The notes under the pieces: model-generated | Database searches by the model: none | Told to the model about the DNA's origin: nothing | What the model saw: only the letters and a program-made list of their open reading frames with translations | Source: Harmonia axyridis | Lineage: Eukaryota > Arthropoda > Insecta > Coleoptera > Coccinellidae | Reading direction: 5' to 3' | NCBI RefSeq assembly: GCF_914767665.1 | Contig: NC_059502.1 | Coordinates: 42,581,812-42,645,811 of the forward strand | DNA length: 64,000 nucleotides | Made by a program: the position numbers and the translations under genes | Shown: positions 47,401 through 61,400 of the stretch, piece by piece | Layout of the letters: each line of letters starts with the position of its first letter | Numbering within the stretch: position 1 is the stretch's first letter

Positions 47401-50400
47401 CAAGAAGGAACTTTTAATTTTTTACAATTTTTTAAGGTCCGGGGTAAGGAAAATTCGAGAAAATTCAATCTCTCTACAAAAATCGTTATATCTCCTAAAC
47501 TTTTCGTCGCAGACCCCTCAAATAAAAACTTTCGTGATCTACGTGAACAGATCAATAGAAAAAGAGGTATTTTATTACCAAGAAAGATCTTTTAATTTTT
47601 TACAATTTTTCAAGGTCCGGGGTAAGGAAAATTCGAGAAAATTCAATCTCTCTACAAAAATCGTTATATCTCCTAAACTATTCGTCGCGGACTGCTCAAA
47701 TAAAAACTTTCGTGATCTACATGACCAGATCAATAGAAAAAGAGGTATATTATTACCAAGAAGGAACTTTCAATTTTTTACAATTTTTTAAGGTCCGGGG
47801 TAAGAAAAATTCGAGAAAATTCGAGAAAATTTTTCGACTCAAATATTGTCAGGCGAGAGTGGGATTCGAATAACCATGAACTGCCAATACCAACTCTGCT
47901 CACCGATTTTCCGTAGTCCCCATAGTTTAGGAGAAATTTGAAGTCGAAATTTTTGGAAAAAACCATAAAAATTCAATCTCTCTATAAAAATCGTTATATC
48001 TCCTAAACTATTCGTCGCAGACACCTCATATAAAAACTTTCGTGATCTACGTGAACAGATCAATAGAAAAAGAGGTATTTTATTACCAAGAAAGATCTTT
48101 TAATTTTTTACAATTTTTTAAGGTCCGGGGTAAGGAAAATTCGAGAAAATTCAATCTCTCTACAAAAATCGTTATATCTCCTAAACTATTCGTCGCAGAC
48201 CCCTCAAATAAAAACTTTCGTGATCTTCGTGAACTACGTGAACAGATCAATAGAAAAAGAGGTATATTATCACCAAGAAGGAACTTTTAATTTTTTACAA
48301 TTTTTTAAGGTCCGGGGTAAGGAAAATTCGAGAAAATTCAATCTCTCTATAAAAATCGTTATATCTCCTAAACTATTCATCGCAGACACCTCATATAAAA
48401 ACTTTCGTGATCTACGTGAACAGATCAATAGAAAAAGAGGTATATTATCACCAAGAAGGAACTTTTAATTTTTTACAATTTTTTAAGGTCCGGGGTAAGG
48501 AAAATTCGAGAAAATTCAATCTCTCTAGAAAAATCGTTATATCTCCTAAACTATTCGTCGCAGACCCCTCAAATAAAAACTTTCGTGATCTACGTGAACA
48601 GATCAATAGAAAAAGAGGTATTTTATTACCAAGAAAGATCTTTTGATTTTTTACAATTTTTCAAGGTCCGGGGTAAGGAAAATTCGAGAAAATTCAATCT
48701 CTCTATAAAAATCGTTATATCTCCTAAACTATTCGTCGCGGACTGCTCAAATAAAAACTTTCGTGATCTACATGACCAGATCAATAGAAAAAGAGGTATA
48801 TTATTACCAAGAAGGAACTTTCAATTTTTTACAATTTTTTAAGGTCCGGGGTAAGAAAAATTCGAGAAAATTCGAGAAAATTTTTCGACTCAAATATTGT
48901 CAGGCGAGAGTGGGATTCGAATAACCATGAACTGCCAATACCAACTCTGCTCACCGATTTTCCGTAGTCCCCATAGTTTAGGAGAAATTTGAAGTCGAAA
49001 TTTTTGGAAAAAACCGTAAAAATTCAATCTCTCTATAAAAATCGTTACATCTCCTAAACTATTCGTCGCAGACCCCTCATATAAAAACTTTCGTGATCTA
49101 CGTGAACACATCAATAGAAAAAGAGGTATATTATCACCAAGAAGGAACTTTTAATTTTTTACAATTTTTTAAGGTCCGGGGTAAGGAAAATTCGAGAAAA
49201 TTCAATCTCTCTACAAAAATCGTTATATCTCCTAAACTATTCGTCGCAGACCCCTCAAATAAAAACTTTCGTGATCTACGTGAACAGATCAATAGAAAAA
49301 GAGGTATTTTATTACCAAGAAAGATCTTTTGATTTTTTACAATTTTTCAAGGTCCGGGGTAAGGAAAATTCGAGAAAATTCAATCTCTCTATAAAAATCG
49401 TTATATCTCCTAAACTATTCGTCGCGGACTGCTCAAATAAAAACTTTCGTGATCTACATGACCAGATCAATAGAAAAAGAGGTATATTATTACCAAGAAG
49501 GAACTTTCAATTTTTTACAATTTTTTAAGGTCCGGGGTAAGCAAAATTCGAGAAAATTCGAGAAAATTTTTCGACTCAAATATTGTCAGGCGAGAGTGGG
49601 ATTCGAATAACCATGAACTGCCAATACCAACTCTGCTCACCGATTTTCCGTAGTCCCCATAGTTTAGGAGAAATTTGAAGTCGAAATTTTTGGAAAAAAC
49701 CGTAAAAATTCAATCTCTCTATAAAAATCGTTACATCTCCTAAACTATTCGTCGCAGACCCCTCAAATAAAAACTTTCGTGATCTACGTGAACACATCAA
49801 TAGAAAAAGAGGTATATTATCACCAAGAAGGAACTTTTAATTTTTTACAATTTTTTAAGGTCCGGGGTAAGGAAAATTCGAGAAAATTCAATCTCTCTAC
49901 AAAAATCGTTATATCTCCTAAACTTTTCGTCGCAGACCCCTCAAATAAAAACTTTCGTGATCTACGTGAACAGATCAATAGAAAAAGAGGTATTTTATTA
50001 CCAAGAAAGATCTTTTAATTTTTTACAATTTTTCAAGGTCCGGGGTAAGGAAAATTCGAGAAAATTCAATCTCTCTATAAAAATCGTTATATCTCCTAAA
50101 CTATTCGTCGCAGACTCCTCAAATAAAAACTTTCGTGATCTTCATGACCAGATCAATAGAAAAAGAGGTATATTATTACCAAGAAGGAACTTTTAATTTT
50201 TTACAATTTTTAAGGTCCGGGGTAAGGAAAATTCGAGAAAATTCGAGAAAATTTTTCGACTCAAACATTGTCAGGCGAGAGTGGGATTCGAATAACCATG
50301 AACTGCCAACACCAACTCTGCTTACCGATTTTCCGTAGTCCCCATAGTTTAGGAGAAATTTGAATTCGAAATTTTTGGAAAAAACCGTAAAAATTCAATC

Positions 50401-50641
50401 TCTCTACAAAAATCGTTATATCTCCTAAACTATTCGTCGCATACCCCTCAAATAAAAACTTTCGTGATCTACGTGACCAGATCAATAGAAAAAGAGGTAT
50501 ATTATTACCAAGAAGGAACTTTTAATTTTTTACAATTTTTCAAGGTCCGGGGTAAGGAAAATTCGAGAAAATTCAATCTCTCTACAAAAATCGTTATATC
50601 TCCTAAACTATTCGTCGCAGACCCCTCAAATAAAAACTTTC

Positions 50642-52450
50642 GTGATCTTCGTGAACTACGTGAACAGATCAATAGAAAAAGAGGTATATTATCACCAAGA
50701 AGGAACTTTTAATTTTTTACAATTTTTTAAGGTCCGGGGTAAGGAAAATTCGAGAAAAAACAATCTCTCTACAAAAATCGTTATATCTCCTAAACTATTC
50801 GTCGCAGACCCCTCAAATAAAAACTTTCGTGATCTACGTGAACAGATCAATAGAAAAAGAGGTATTTTATTACCAAGAAAGATCTTTTGATTTTTTACAA
50901 TTTTTCAAGGTCCGGGGTAAGGAAAATTCGAGAAAATTCAATCTCTCTATAAAAATCGTTATATCTCCTAAACTATTCGTCGCGGACTGCTCAAATAAAA
51001 ACTTTCGTGATCTACATGACCAGATCAATAGAAAAAGAGGTATATTATTACCAAGAAGGAACTTTCAATTTTTTACAATTTTTTAAGGTCCGGGGTAAGA
51101 AAAATTCGAGAAAATTCGAGAAAATTCGAGAAAATTTTTCGACTCAAATATTGTCAGGCGAGAGTGGGATTCGAATAACCATGAACTGCCAATACCAACT
51201 CTGCTCACCGATTTTCCGTAGTCCCCATAGTTCAGGAGGAATTTGAATTCGAAATTTTTGGAAAAAACCGTAAAAATTCAATCTCTCTACAGAAATCCTT
51301 ATATCTCCTAAACAATTCGTTGCAAACCCCTCAAATAAAAACTTTCGTGATCTACGTGACCAGATCAATAGAAAAAGAGGTATATTATCACCAAGAAGGA
51401 ACTTTTAATTTTTTACAATTTTTTAAGGTCCGGGGTAAGGAAAATTCGAGAAAATTCAATCTCTCTACAAAAATCGTTATATCTCCTAAACTTTTCGTCG
51501 CAGACCCCTCAAATAAAAACTTTCGTGATCTACGTGAACAGATCAATAGAAAAAGAGGTATTTTATTACCAAGAAAGATCTTTTAATTTTTTACAATTTT
51601 TCAAGGTCCGGGGTAAGGAAAATTCGACAAAATTCAATCTCTCTACAAAAATCGTTATATCTCCTAAACTATTCGTCGCAGACCCCTCAAATAAAAACTT
51701 TCGTGATCTTCGTGAACTACGTGAACAGATCAATAGAAAAAGAGGTATATTATCACCAAGAAGGAACTTTTAATTTTTTACAATTTTTTAAGGTCCGGGG
51801 TAAGGAAAATTCGAGAAAATTCAATCTCTCTACAAAAATCGTTATATCTCCTAAACTATTCGTCGCAGACCCCTCAAATAAAAACTTTCGTGATCTTCGT
51901 GAACTACGTGAACAGATCAATAGAAAAAGAGGTATATTATCACCAAGAAGGAACTTTTAATTTTTTACAATTTTTTAAGGTCCGGGGTAAGGAAAATTCG
52001 AGAAAATTCAATCTCTCTACAAAAATCGTTATATCTCCTAAACTATTCGTCGCAGACCCCTCAAATAAAAACTTTCGTGATCTACGTGAACAGATCAATA
52101 GAAAAAGAGGTATTTTATTACCAAGAAGGAACTTTCAATTTTTTACAATTTTTTAAGGTCCGGGGTAAGAAAAATTCGAGAAAATTAGAGAAAATTTTTC
52201 GACTCAAATATTGTCAGGCGAGAGTGGGATTCGAATAACCATGAACTGCCAATACCAACTCTGCTCACCGATTTTCCGTAGTCCCCATAGTTTAGGAGAA
52301 ATTTGAAGTCGAAATTTTTGGAAAAAACCATAAAAATTCAATCTCTCTATAAAAATCGTTATATCTCCTAAACTATTCGTCGCAGACACCTCATATAAAA
52401 ACTTTCGTGATCTACGTGAACAGATCAATAGAAAAAGAGGTATATTATCA
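50642..52450. repeat. Satellite 2 higher-order block (5051-bp offset), copy 2
   Basis: Second copy of the 45591-47400 block with few differences, for example ATTAGAG for ATTCGAG at about 52186. Confidence 0.75.
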
Positions 52451-55400
52451 CCAAGAAGGAACTTTTAATTTTTTACAATTTTTTAAGGTCCGGGGTAAGG
52501 AAAATTCGAGAAAATTCAATCTCTCTACAAAAATCGTTATATCTCCTAAACTATTCGTCGCAGACCCCTCAAATAAAAACTTTCGTGATCTACGTGAACA
52601 GATCAATAGAAAAAGAGGTATTTTATTACCAAGAAAGATCTTTTGATTTTTTACAATTTTTCAAGGTCCGGGGTAAGGAAAATTCGAGAAAATTCAATCT
52701 CTCTATAAAAATCGTTATATCTCCTAAACTATTCGTCGCGGACTGCTCAAATAAAAACTTTCGTGATCTACATGACCAGATCAATAGAAAAAGAGGTATA
52801 TTATTACCAAGAAGGAACTTTCAATTTTTTACAATTTTTTAAGGTCCGGGGTAAGAAAAATTCGAGAAAATTCGAGAAAATTTTTCGACTCAAATATTGT
52901 CAGGCGAGAGTGGGATTCGAATAACCATGAACTGCCAATACCAACTCTGCTCACCGATTTTCCGTAGTCCCCATAGTTTAGGAGAAATTTGAAGTCGAAA
53001 TTTCTGGAAAAAACCGTAAAAATTCAATCTCTCTACAAAAATCCTTATATCTCCTAAACAATTCGTTGCAAACCCCTCAAATAAAAACTTTCGTGATCTA
53101 CGTGACCAGATCAATAGAAAAAGAGGTATATTATCACCAAGAAGGAACTTTTAATTTTTTACAATTTCTTAAGGTCCGGGGTAAGGAAAATTCGAGAAAA
53201 TTCAATCTCTCTACAAAAATCGTTATATCTCCTAAACTTTTCGTCGCAGACCCCTCAAATAAAAACTTTCGTGATCTACGTGAACAGATCAATAGAAAAA
53301 GAGGTATTTTATTACCAAGAAAGATCTTTTAATTTTTTACAATTTTTCAAGGTCCGGGGTAAGGAAAATTCGACAAAATTCAATCTCTCTACAAAAATCG
53401 TTATATCTCCTAAACTATTCGTCGCAGACCCCTCAAATAAAAACTTTCGTGATCTTCGTGAACTACGTGAACAGATCAATAGAAAAAGAGGTATATTATC
53501 ACCAAGAAGGAACTTTTAATTTTTTACAATTTTTTAAGGTCCGGGGTAAGGAAAATTCGAGAAAATTCAATCTCTCTACAAAAATCGTTATATCTCCTAA
53601 ACTATTCGTCGCAGACCCCTCAAATAAAAACTTTCGTGATCTTCGTGAACTACGTGAACAGATCAATAGAAAAAGAGGTATATTATCACCAAGAAGGAAC
53701 TTTTAATTTTTTACAATTTTTTAAGGTCCGGGGTAAGGAAAATTCGAGAAAATTCAATCTCTCTACAAAAATCGTTATATCTCCTAAACTATTCGTCGCA
53801 GACCCCTCAAATAAAAACTTTCGTGATCTTCGTGAACTACGTGAACAGATCAATAGAAAAAGAGGTATATTATCACCAAGAAGGAACTTTTAATTTTTTA
53901 CAATTTTTTAAGGTCCGGGGTAAGGAAAATTCGAGAAAATTCAATCTCTCTACAAAAATCGTTATATCTCCTAAACTATTCGTCGCAGACCCCTCAAATA
54001 AAAACTTTCGTGATCTACGTGAACAGATCAATAGAAAAAGAGGTATTTTATTACCAAGAAGGAACTTTCAATTTTTTACAATTTTTTAAGGTCCGGGGTA
54101 AGAAAAATTCGAGAAAATTCGAGAAAATTTTTCGACTCAAATATTGTCAGGCGAGAGTGGGATTCGAATAACCATGAACTGCCAATACCAACTCTGCTCA
54201 CCGATTTTCCGTAGTCCCCATAGTTTAGGAGAAATTTGAAGTCGAAATTTTTGGAAAAAACCATAAAAATTCAATCTCTCTATAAAAATCGTTATATCTC
54301 CTAAACTATTCGTCGCAGACACCTCATATAAAAACTTTCGTGATCTACGTGAACAGATCAATAGAAAAAGAGGTATATTATCACCAGGAAGGAACTTTTG
54401 ATTTTTTACAATTTTTTAAGGTCCGGGGTAAGGAAAATTCGAGAAAATTCAATCTCTCTACAAAAATCGTTATATCTCCTAAACTATTCGTCGCAGACCC
54501 CTCAAATAAAAACTTTCGTGATCTACGTGAACAGATCAATAGAAAAAGAGGTATTTTATTACCAAGAAAGATCTTTTGATTTTTTACAATTTTTCAAGGT
54601 CCGGGGTAAGGAAAATTCGAGAAAATTCAATCTCTCTGTAAAAATCGTTATATCTCCTAAACTATTCGTCGCGGACTGCTCAAATAAAAACTTTCGTGAT
54701 CTACATGACCAGATCAATAGAAAAAGAGGTATATTATTACCAAGAAGGAACTTTCAATTTTTTACAATTTTTTAAGGTCCGGGGTAAGAAAAATTCGAGA
54801 AAATTCGAGAAAATTCGAGAAAATTTTTCGACTCAAATATTGTCAGGCGAGAGTGGGATTCGAATAACCATGAACTGCCAATACCAACTCTGCTCACCGA
54901 TTTTCCGTAGTCCCCATAGTTCAGGAGGAATTTGAATTCGAAATTTTTGGAAAAAACCGTAAAAATTCAATCTCTCTACAAAAATCCTTATATCTCCTAA
55001 ACAATTCGTTGCAAACCCCTCAAATAAAAACTTTCGTGATCTACGTGACCAGATCAATAGAAAAAGAGGTATATTATCACCAAGAAGGAACTTTTAATTT
55101 TTTACAATTTTTTAAGGTCCGGGGTAAGGAAAATTCGAGAAAATTCAATCTCTCTACAAAAATCGTTATATCTCCTAAACTTTTCGTCGCAGACCCCTCA
55201 AATAAAAACTTTCGTGATCTACGTGAACAGATCAATAGAAAAAGAGGTATTTTATTACCAAGAAAGATCTTTTAATTTTTCACAATTTTTCAAGGTCCGG
55301 GGTAAGGAAAATTCGACAAAATTCAATCTCTCTACAAAAATCGTTATATCTCCTAAACTATTCGTCGCAGACCCCTCAAATAAAAACTTTCGTGATCTTC

Positions 55401-58400
55401 GTGAACTACGTGAACAGATCAATAGAAAAAGAGGTATATTATCACCAAGAAGGAACTTTTAATTTTTTACAATTTTTTAAGGTCCGGGGTAAGGAAAATT
55501 CGAGAAAATTCAATCTCTCTACAAAAATCGTTATATCTCCTAAACTATTCGTCGCAGACCCCTCAAATAAAAACTTTCGTGATCTTCGTGAACTACGTGA
55601 ACAGATCAATAGAAAAAGAGGTATATTATCACCAAGAAGGAACTTTTAATTTTTTACAATTTTTTAAGGTCCGGGGTAAGGAAAATTCGAGAAAATTCAA
55701 TCTCTCTACAAAAATCGTTATATCTCCTAAACTATTCGTCGCAGACCCCTCAAATAAAAACTTTCGTGATCTACGTGAACAGATCAATAGAAAAAGAGGT
55801 ATTTTATTACCAAGAAAGATCTTTTGATTTTTTACAATTTTTCAAGGTCCGGGGTAAGGAAAATTCGAGAAAATTCAATCTCTCTATAAAAATCGTTATA
55901 TCTCCTAAACTATTCGTCGCGGACTGCTCAAATAAAAACTTTCGTGATCTACATGACCAGATCAATAGAAAAAGAGGTATATTATTACCAAGAAGGAACT
56001 TTCAATTTTTTACAATTTTTTAAGGTCCGGGGTAAGAAAAATTCGAGAAAATTCGAGAAAATTTTTCGACTCAAATATTGTCAGGCGAGAGTGGGATTCG
56101 AATAACCATGAACTGCCAATACCAACTCTGCTCACCGATTTTCCGTAGTCCCCATAGTTTAGGAGAAATTTGAAGTCGAAATTTTTGGAAAAAACCGTAA
56201 AAATTCAATCTCTCTATAAAAATCGTTACATCTCCTAAACTATTCGTCGCAGACCCCTCATATAAAAACTTTCGTGATCTACGTGAACACATCAATAGAA
56301 AAAGAGGTATATTATCACCAAGAAGGAACTTTTAATTTTTTACAATTTTTTAAGGTCCGGGGTAAGGAAAATTCGAGAAAATTCAATCTCTCTACAAAAA
56401 TCGTTATATCTCCTAAACTTTTCGTCGCAGACCCCTCAAATAAAAACTTTCGTGATCTACGTGAACAGATCAATAGAAAAAGAGGTATTTTATTTCCAAG
56501 AAAGATCTTTTAATTTTTTACAATTTTTCAAGGTCCGGGGTAAGGAAAATTCGAGAAAATTCAATCTCTCTATAAAAATCGTTATATCTCCTAAACTATT
56601 CGTTGCAGACTCCTCAAATAAAAACTTTCGTGATCTTCATGACCAGATCAATAGAAAAAGAGGTATATTATTACCAAGAAGGAACTTTTAATTTTTTACA
56701 ATTTTTAAGGTCCGGGGTAAGGAAAATTCGAGAAAATTCGAGAAAATTTTTCGACTCAAACATTGTCAGGCGAGAGTGGGATTCGAATAACCATGAACTG
56801 CCAACACCAACTCTGCTTACCGATTTTCCGTAGTCCCCATAGTTTAGGAGAAATTTGAATTCGAAATTTTTGGAAAAAACCGTAAAAATTCAATCTCTCT
56901 ACAAAAATCGTTATATCTCCTAAACTATTCGTCGCATACCCCTCAAATAAAAACTTTCGTGATCTACGTGACCAGATCAATAGAAAAAGAGGTATATTAT
57001 TACCAAGAAGGAACTTTTAATTTTTTACAATTTTTCAAGGTCCGGGGTAAGGAAAATTCGAGAAAATTCAATCTCTCTACAAAAATCGTTATATCTCCTA
57101 AACTATTCGTCGCAGACCCCTCAAATAAAAACTTTCGTGATCTTCGTGAACTACGTGAACAGATCAATAGAAAAAGAGGTATATCATCACCAAGAAGGAA
57201 CTTTTAATTTTTTACAATTTTTTAAGGTCCGGGGTAAGGAAAATTCGAGAAAAAACAATCTCTCTACAAAAATCGTTATATCTCCTAAACTATTCGTCGC
57301 AGACCCCTCAAATAAAAACTTTCGTGATCTACGTGAACAGATCAATAGAAAAAGAGGTATTTTATTACCAAGAAAGATCTTTTGATTTTTTACAATTTTT
57401 CAAGGTCCGGGGTGAGGAAAATTCGAGAAAATTCAATCTCTCTATAAAAATCGTTATATCTCCTAAACTATTCGTCGCGGACTGCTCAAATAAAAACTTT
57501 CGTGATCTACATGACCAGATCAATAGAAAAAGAGGTATATTATTACCAAGAAGGAACTTTCAATTTTTTACAATTTTTTAAGGTCCGGGGTAAGAAAAAT
57601 TCGAGAAAATTCGAGAAAATTCGAGAAAATTTTTCGACTCAAATATTGTCAGGCGAGAGTGGGATTCGAATAACCATGAACTGCCAATACCAACTCTGCT
57701 CACCGATTTTCCGTAGTCCCCATAGTTCAGGAGGAATTTGAATTCGAAATTTTTGGAAAAAACCGTAAAAATTCAATCTCTCTACAAAAATCCTTATATC
57801 TCCTAAACAATTCGTTGCAAACCCCTCAAATAAAAACTTTCGTGATCTACGTGACCAGATCAATAGAAAAAGAGGTATATTATCACCAAGAAGGAACTTT
57901 TAATTTTTTACAATTTTTTAAGGTCCGGGGTAAGGAAAATTCGAGAAAATTCAATCTCTCTACAAAAATCGTTATATCTCCTAAACTTTTCGTCGCAGAC
58001 CCCTCAAATAAAAACTTTCGTGATCTACGTGAACAGATCAATAGAAAAAGAGGTATTTTATTACCAAGAAAGATCTTTTAATTTTTTACAATTTTTCAAG
58101 GTCCGGGGTAAGGAAAATTCGACAAAATTCAATCTCTCTACAAAAATCGTTATATCTCCTAAACTATTCGTCGCAGACCCCTCAAATAAAAACTTTCGTG
58201 ATCTTCGTGAACTACGTGAACAGATCAATAGAAAAAGAGGTATATTATCACCAAGAAGGAACTTTCAATTTTTTACAATTTTTTAAGGTCCGGGGTAAGG
58301 AAAATTCGAGAAAATTCAATCTCTCTACAAAAATCGTTATATCTCCTAAACTATTCGTCGCAGACCCCTCAAATGAAAACTTTCGTGATCTACGTGAACA

Positions 58401-61400
58401 GATCAATAGAAAAAGAGGTATTTTATTACCAAGAAAGATCTTTTGATTTTTTACAATTTTTCAAGGTCCGGGGTAAGGAAAATTCGAGAAAATTCAATCT
58501 CTCTATAAAAATCGTTATATCTCCTAAACTATTCGTCGCGGACTGCTCAAATAAAAACTTTCGTGATCTACATGACCAGATCAATAGAAAAAGAGGTATA
58601 TTATTACCAAGAAGGAACTTTCAATTTTTTACAATTTTTTAAGGTCCGGGGTAAGAAAAATTCGAGAAAATTCGAGAAAATTTTTCGACTCAAATATTGT
58701 CAGGCGAGAGTGGGATTCGAATAACCATGAACTGCCAATACCAACTCTGCTCACCGATTTTCCGTAGTCCCCATAGTTTAGGAGAAATTTGAAGTCGAAA
58801 TTTTTGGAAAAAACCGTAAAAATTCAATCTCTCTACAAAAATCCTTATATCTCCTAAACAATTCGTTGCAAACCCCTCAAATAAAAACTTTCGTCATCTA
58901 CGTGACCAGATCAATAGAAAAAGAGGTATATTATCACCAAGAAGGAACTTTTAATTTTTTACAATTTTTCAAGGTCCGGGGTAAGGAAAATTCGACAAAA
59001 TTCAATCTCTCTACAAAAATCGTTATATCTCCTAAACTATTCGTCGCAGACCCCTCAAATAAAAACTTTCGTGATCTTCGTGAACTACGTGAACAGATCA
59101 ATAGAAAAAGAGGTATATTATCACCAAGAAGGAACTTTTAATTTTTTACAATTTTTTAAGGTCCGGGGTAAGGAAAATTCGAGAAAATTCAATCTCTCTA
59201 CAAAAATCGTTATATCTCCTAAACTATTCGTCGCAGACCATTCAAATAAAAACTTTCGTGATCTTCGTGAACTACGTGAACAGATCAATAGAAAAAGAGG
59301 TATATTATCACCAAGAAGGAACTTTTAATTTTTTACAATTTTTTAAGGTCCGGGGTAAGGAAAATTCGAGAAAATTCAATCTCTCTACAAAAATCGTTAT
59401 ATCTCCTAAACTATTCGTCGCAGACCCCTCAAATAAAAACTTTCGTGATCTACGTGAACAGATCAATAGAAAAAGAGGTATTTTATTACCAAGAAGGAAC
59501 TTTCAATTTTTTACAATTTTTTAAGGTCCGGGGTAAGAAAAATTCGAGAAAATTTTTCGACTCAAATATTGTCAGGCGAGAGTGGGATTCGAATAACCAT
59601 GAACTGCCAATACCAACTCTGCTCACCGATTTTCCGTAGTCCCCATAGTTTAGGAGAAATTTGAAGTCGAAATTTTTGGAAAAAACCATAAAAATTCAAT
59701 CTCTCTATAAAAATCGTTATATCTCCTAAACTATTCGTCGCAGACACCTCATATAAAAACTTTCGTGATCTACGTGAACAGATCAATAGAAAAAGAGGTA
59801 TATTATCACCAAGAAGGAACTTTTGATTTTTTACAATTTTTTAAGGTCCGGGGTAAGGAAAATTCGAGAAAATTCAATCTCTCTACAAAAATCGTTATAT
59901 CTCCTAAACTATTCGTCGCAGACCCCTCAAATAAAAACTTTCGTGATCTACGTGAACAGATCAATAGAAAAAGAGGTATTTTATTACCAAGAAAGATCTT
60001 TTGATTTTTTACAATTTTTCAAGGTCCGGGGTAAGGAAAATTCGAGAAAATTCAATCTCTCTATAAAAATCGTTATATCTCCTAAACTATTCGTCGCGGA
60101 CTGCTCAAATAAAAACTTTCGTGATCTACATGACCAGATCAATAGAAAAAGAGGTATATTATTACCAAGAAGGAACTTTCAATTTTTTACAATTTTTTAA
60201 GGTCCGGGGTAAGAAAAATTCGAGAAAATTCGAGAAAATTCGAGAAAATTTTTCGACTCAAATATTGTCAGGCGAGAGTGGGATTCGAATAACCATGAAC
60301 TGCCAATACCAACTCTGCTCACCGATTTTCCGTAGTCCCCATAGTTCAGGAGGAATTTGAATTCGAAATTTTTGGAAAAAACCGTAAAAATTCAATCTCT
60401 CTACAAAAATCCTTATATCTCCTAAACAATTCGTTGCAAACCCCTCAAATAAAAACTTTCGTGATCTACGTGACCAGATCAATAGAAAAAGAGGTATATT
60501 ATCACCAAGAAGGAACTTTTAATTTTTTACAATTTTTTAAGGTCCGGGGTAAGGAAAATTCGAGAAAATTCAATCTCTCTACAAAAATCGTTATATCTCC
60601 TAAACTTTTCGTCGCAGACCCCTCAAATAAAAACTTTCGTGATCTACGTGAACAGATCAATAGAAAAAGAGGTATTTTATTACCAAGAAAGATCTTTTAA
60701 TTTTTTACAATTTTTCAAGGTCCGGGGTAAGGAAAATTCGACAAAATTCAATCTCTCTACAAAAATCGTTATATCTCCTAAACTATTCGTCGCAGACCCC
60801 TCAAATAAAAACTTTCGTGATCTTCGTGAACTACGTGAACAGATCAATAGAAAAAGAGGTATATTATCACCAAGAAGGAACTTTTAATTTTTTACAATTT
60901 TTTAAGGTCCGGGGTAAGGAAAATTCGAGAAAATTCAATCTCTCTACAAAAATCGTTATATCTCCTAAACTATTCGTCGCAGACCCCTCAAATAAAAACT
61001 TTCGTGATCTTCGTGAACTACGTGAACAGATCAATAGAAAAAGAGGTATATTATCACCAAGAAGGAACTTTTAATTTTTTACAATTTTTCAAGGTCCGGG
61101 GTAAGGAAAATTCGACAAAATTCAATCTCTCTACAAAAATCGTTATATCTCCTAAACTATTCGTCGCAGACCCCTCAAATAAAAACTTTCGTGATCTTCG
61201 TGAACTACGTGAACAGATCAATAGAAAAAGAGGTATATTATCACCAAGAAGGAACTTTTAATTTTTTACAATTTTTTAAGGTCCGGGGTAAGGAAAATTC
61301 GAGAAAATTCAATCTCTCTACAAAAATCGTTATATCTCCTAAACTATTCGTCGCAGACCATTCAAATAAAAACTTTCGTGATCTTCGTGAACTACGTGAA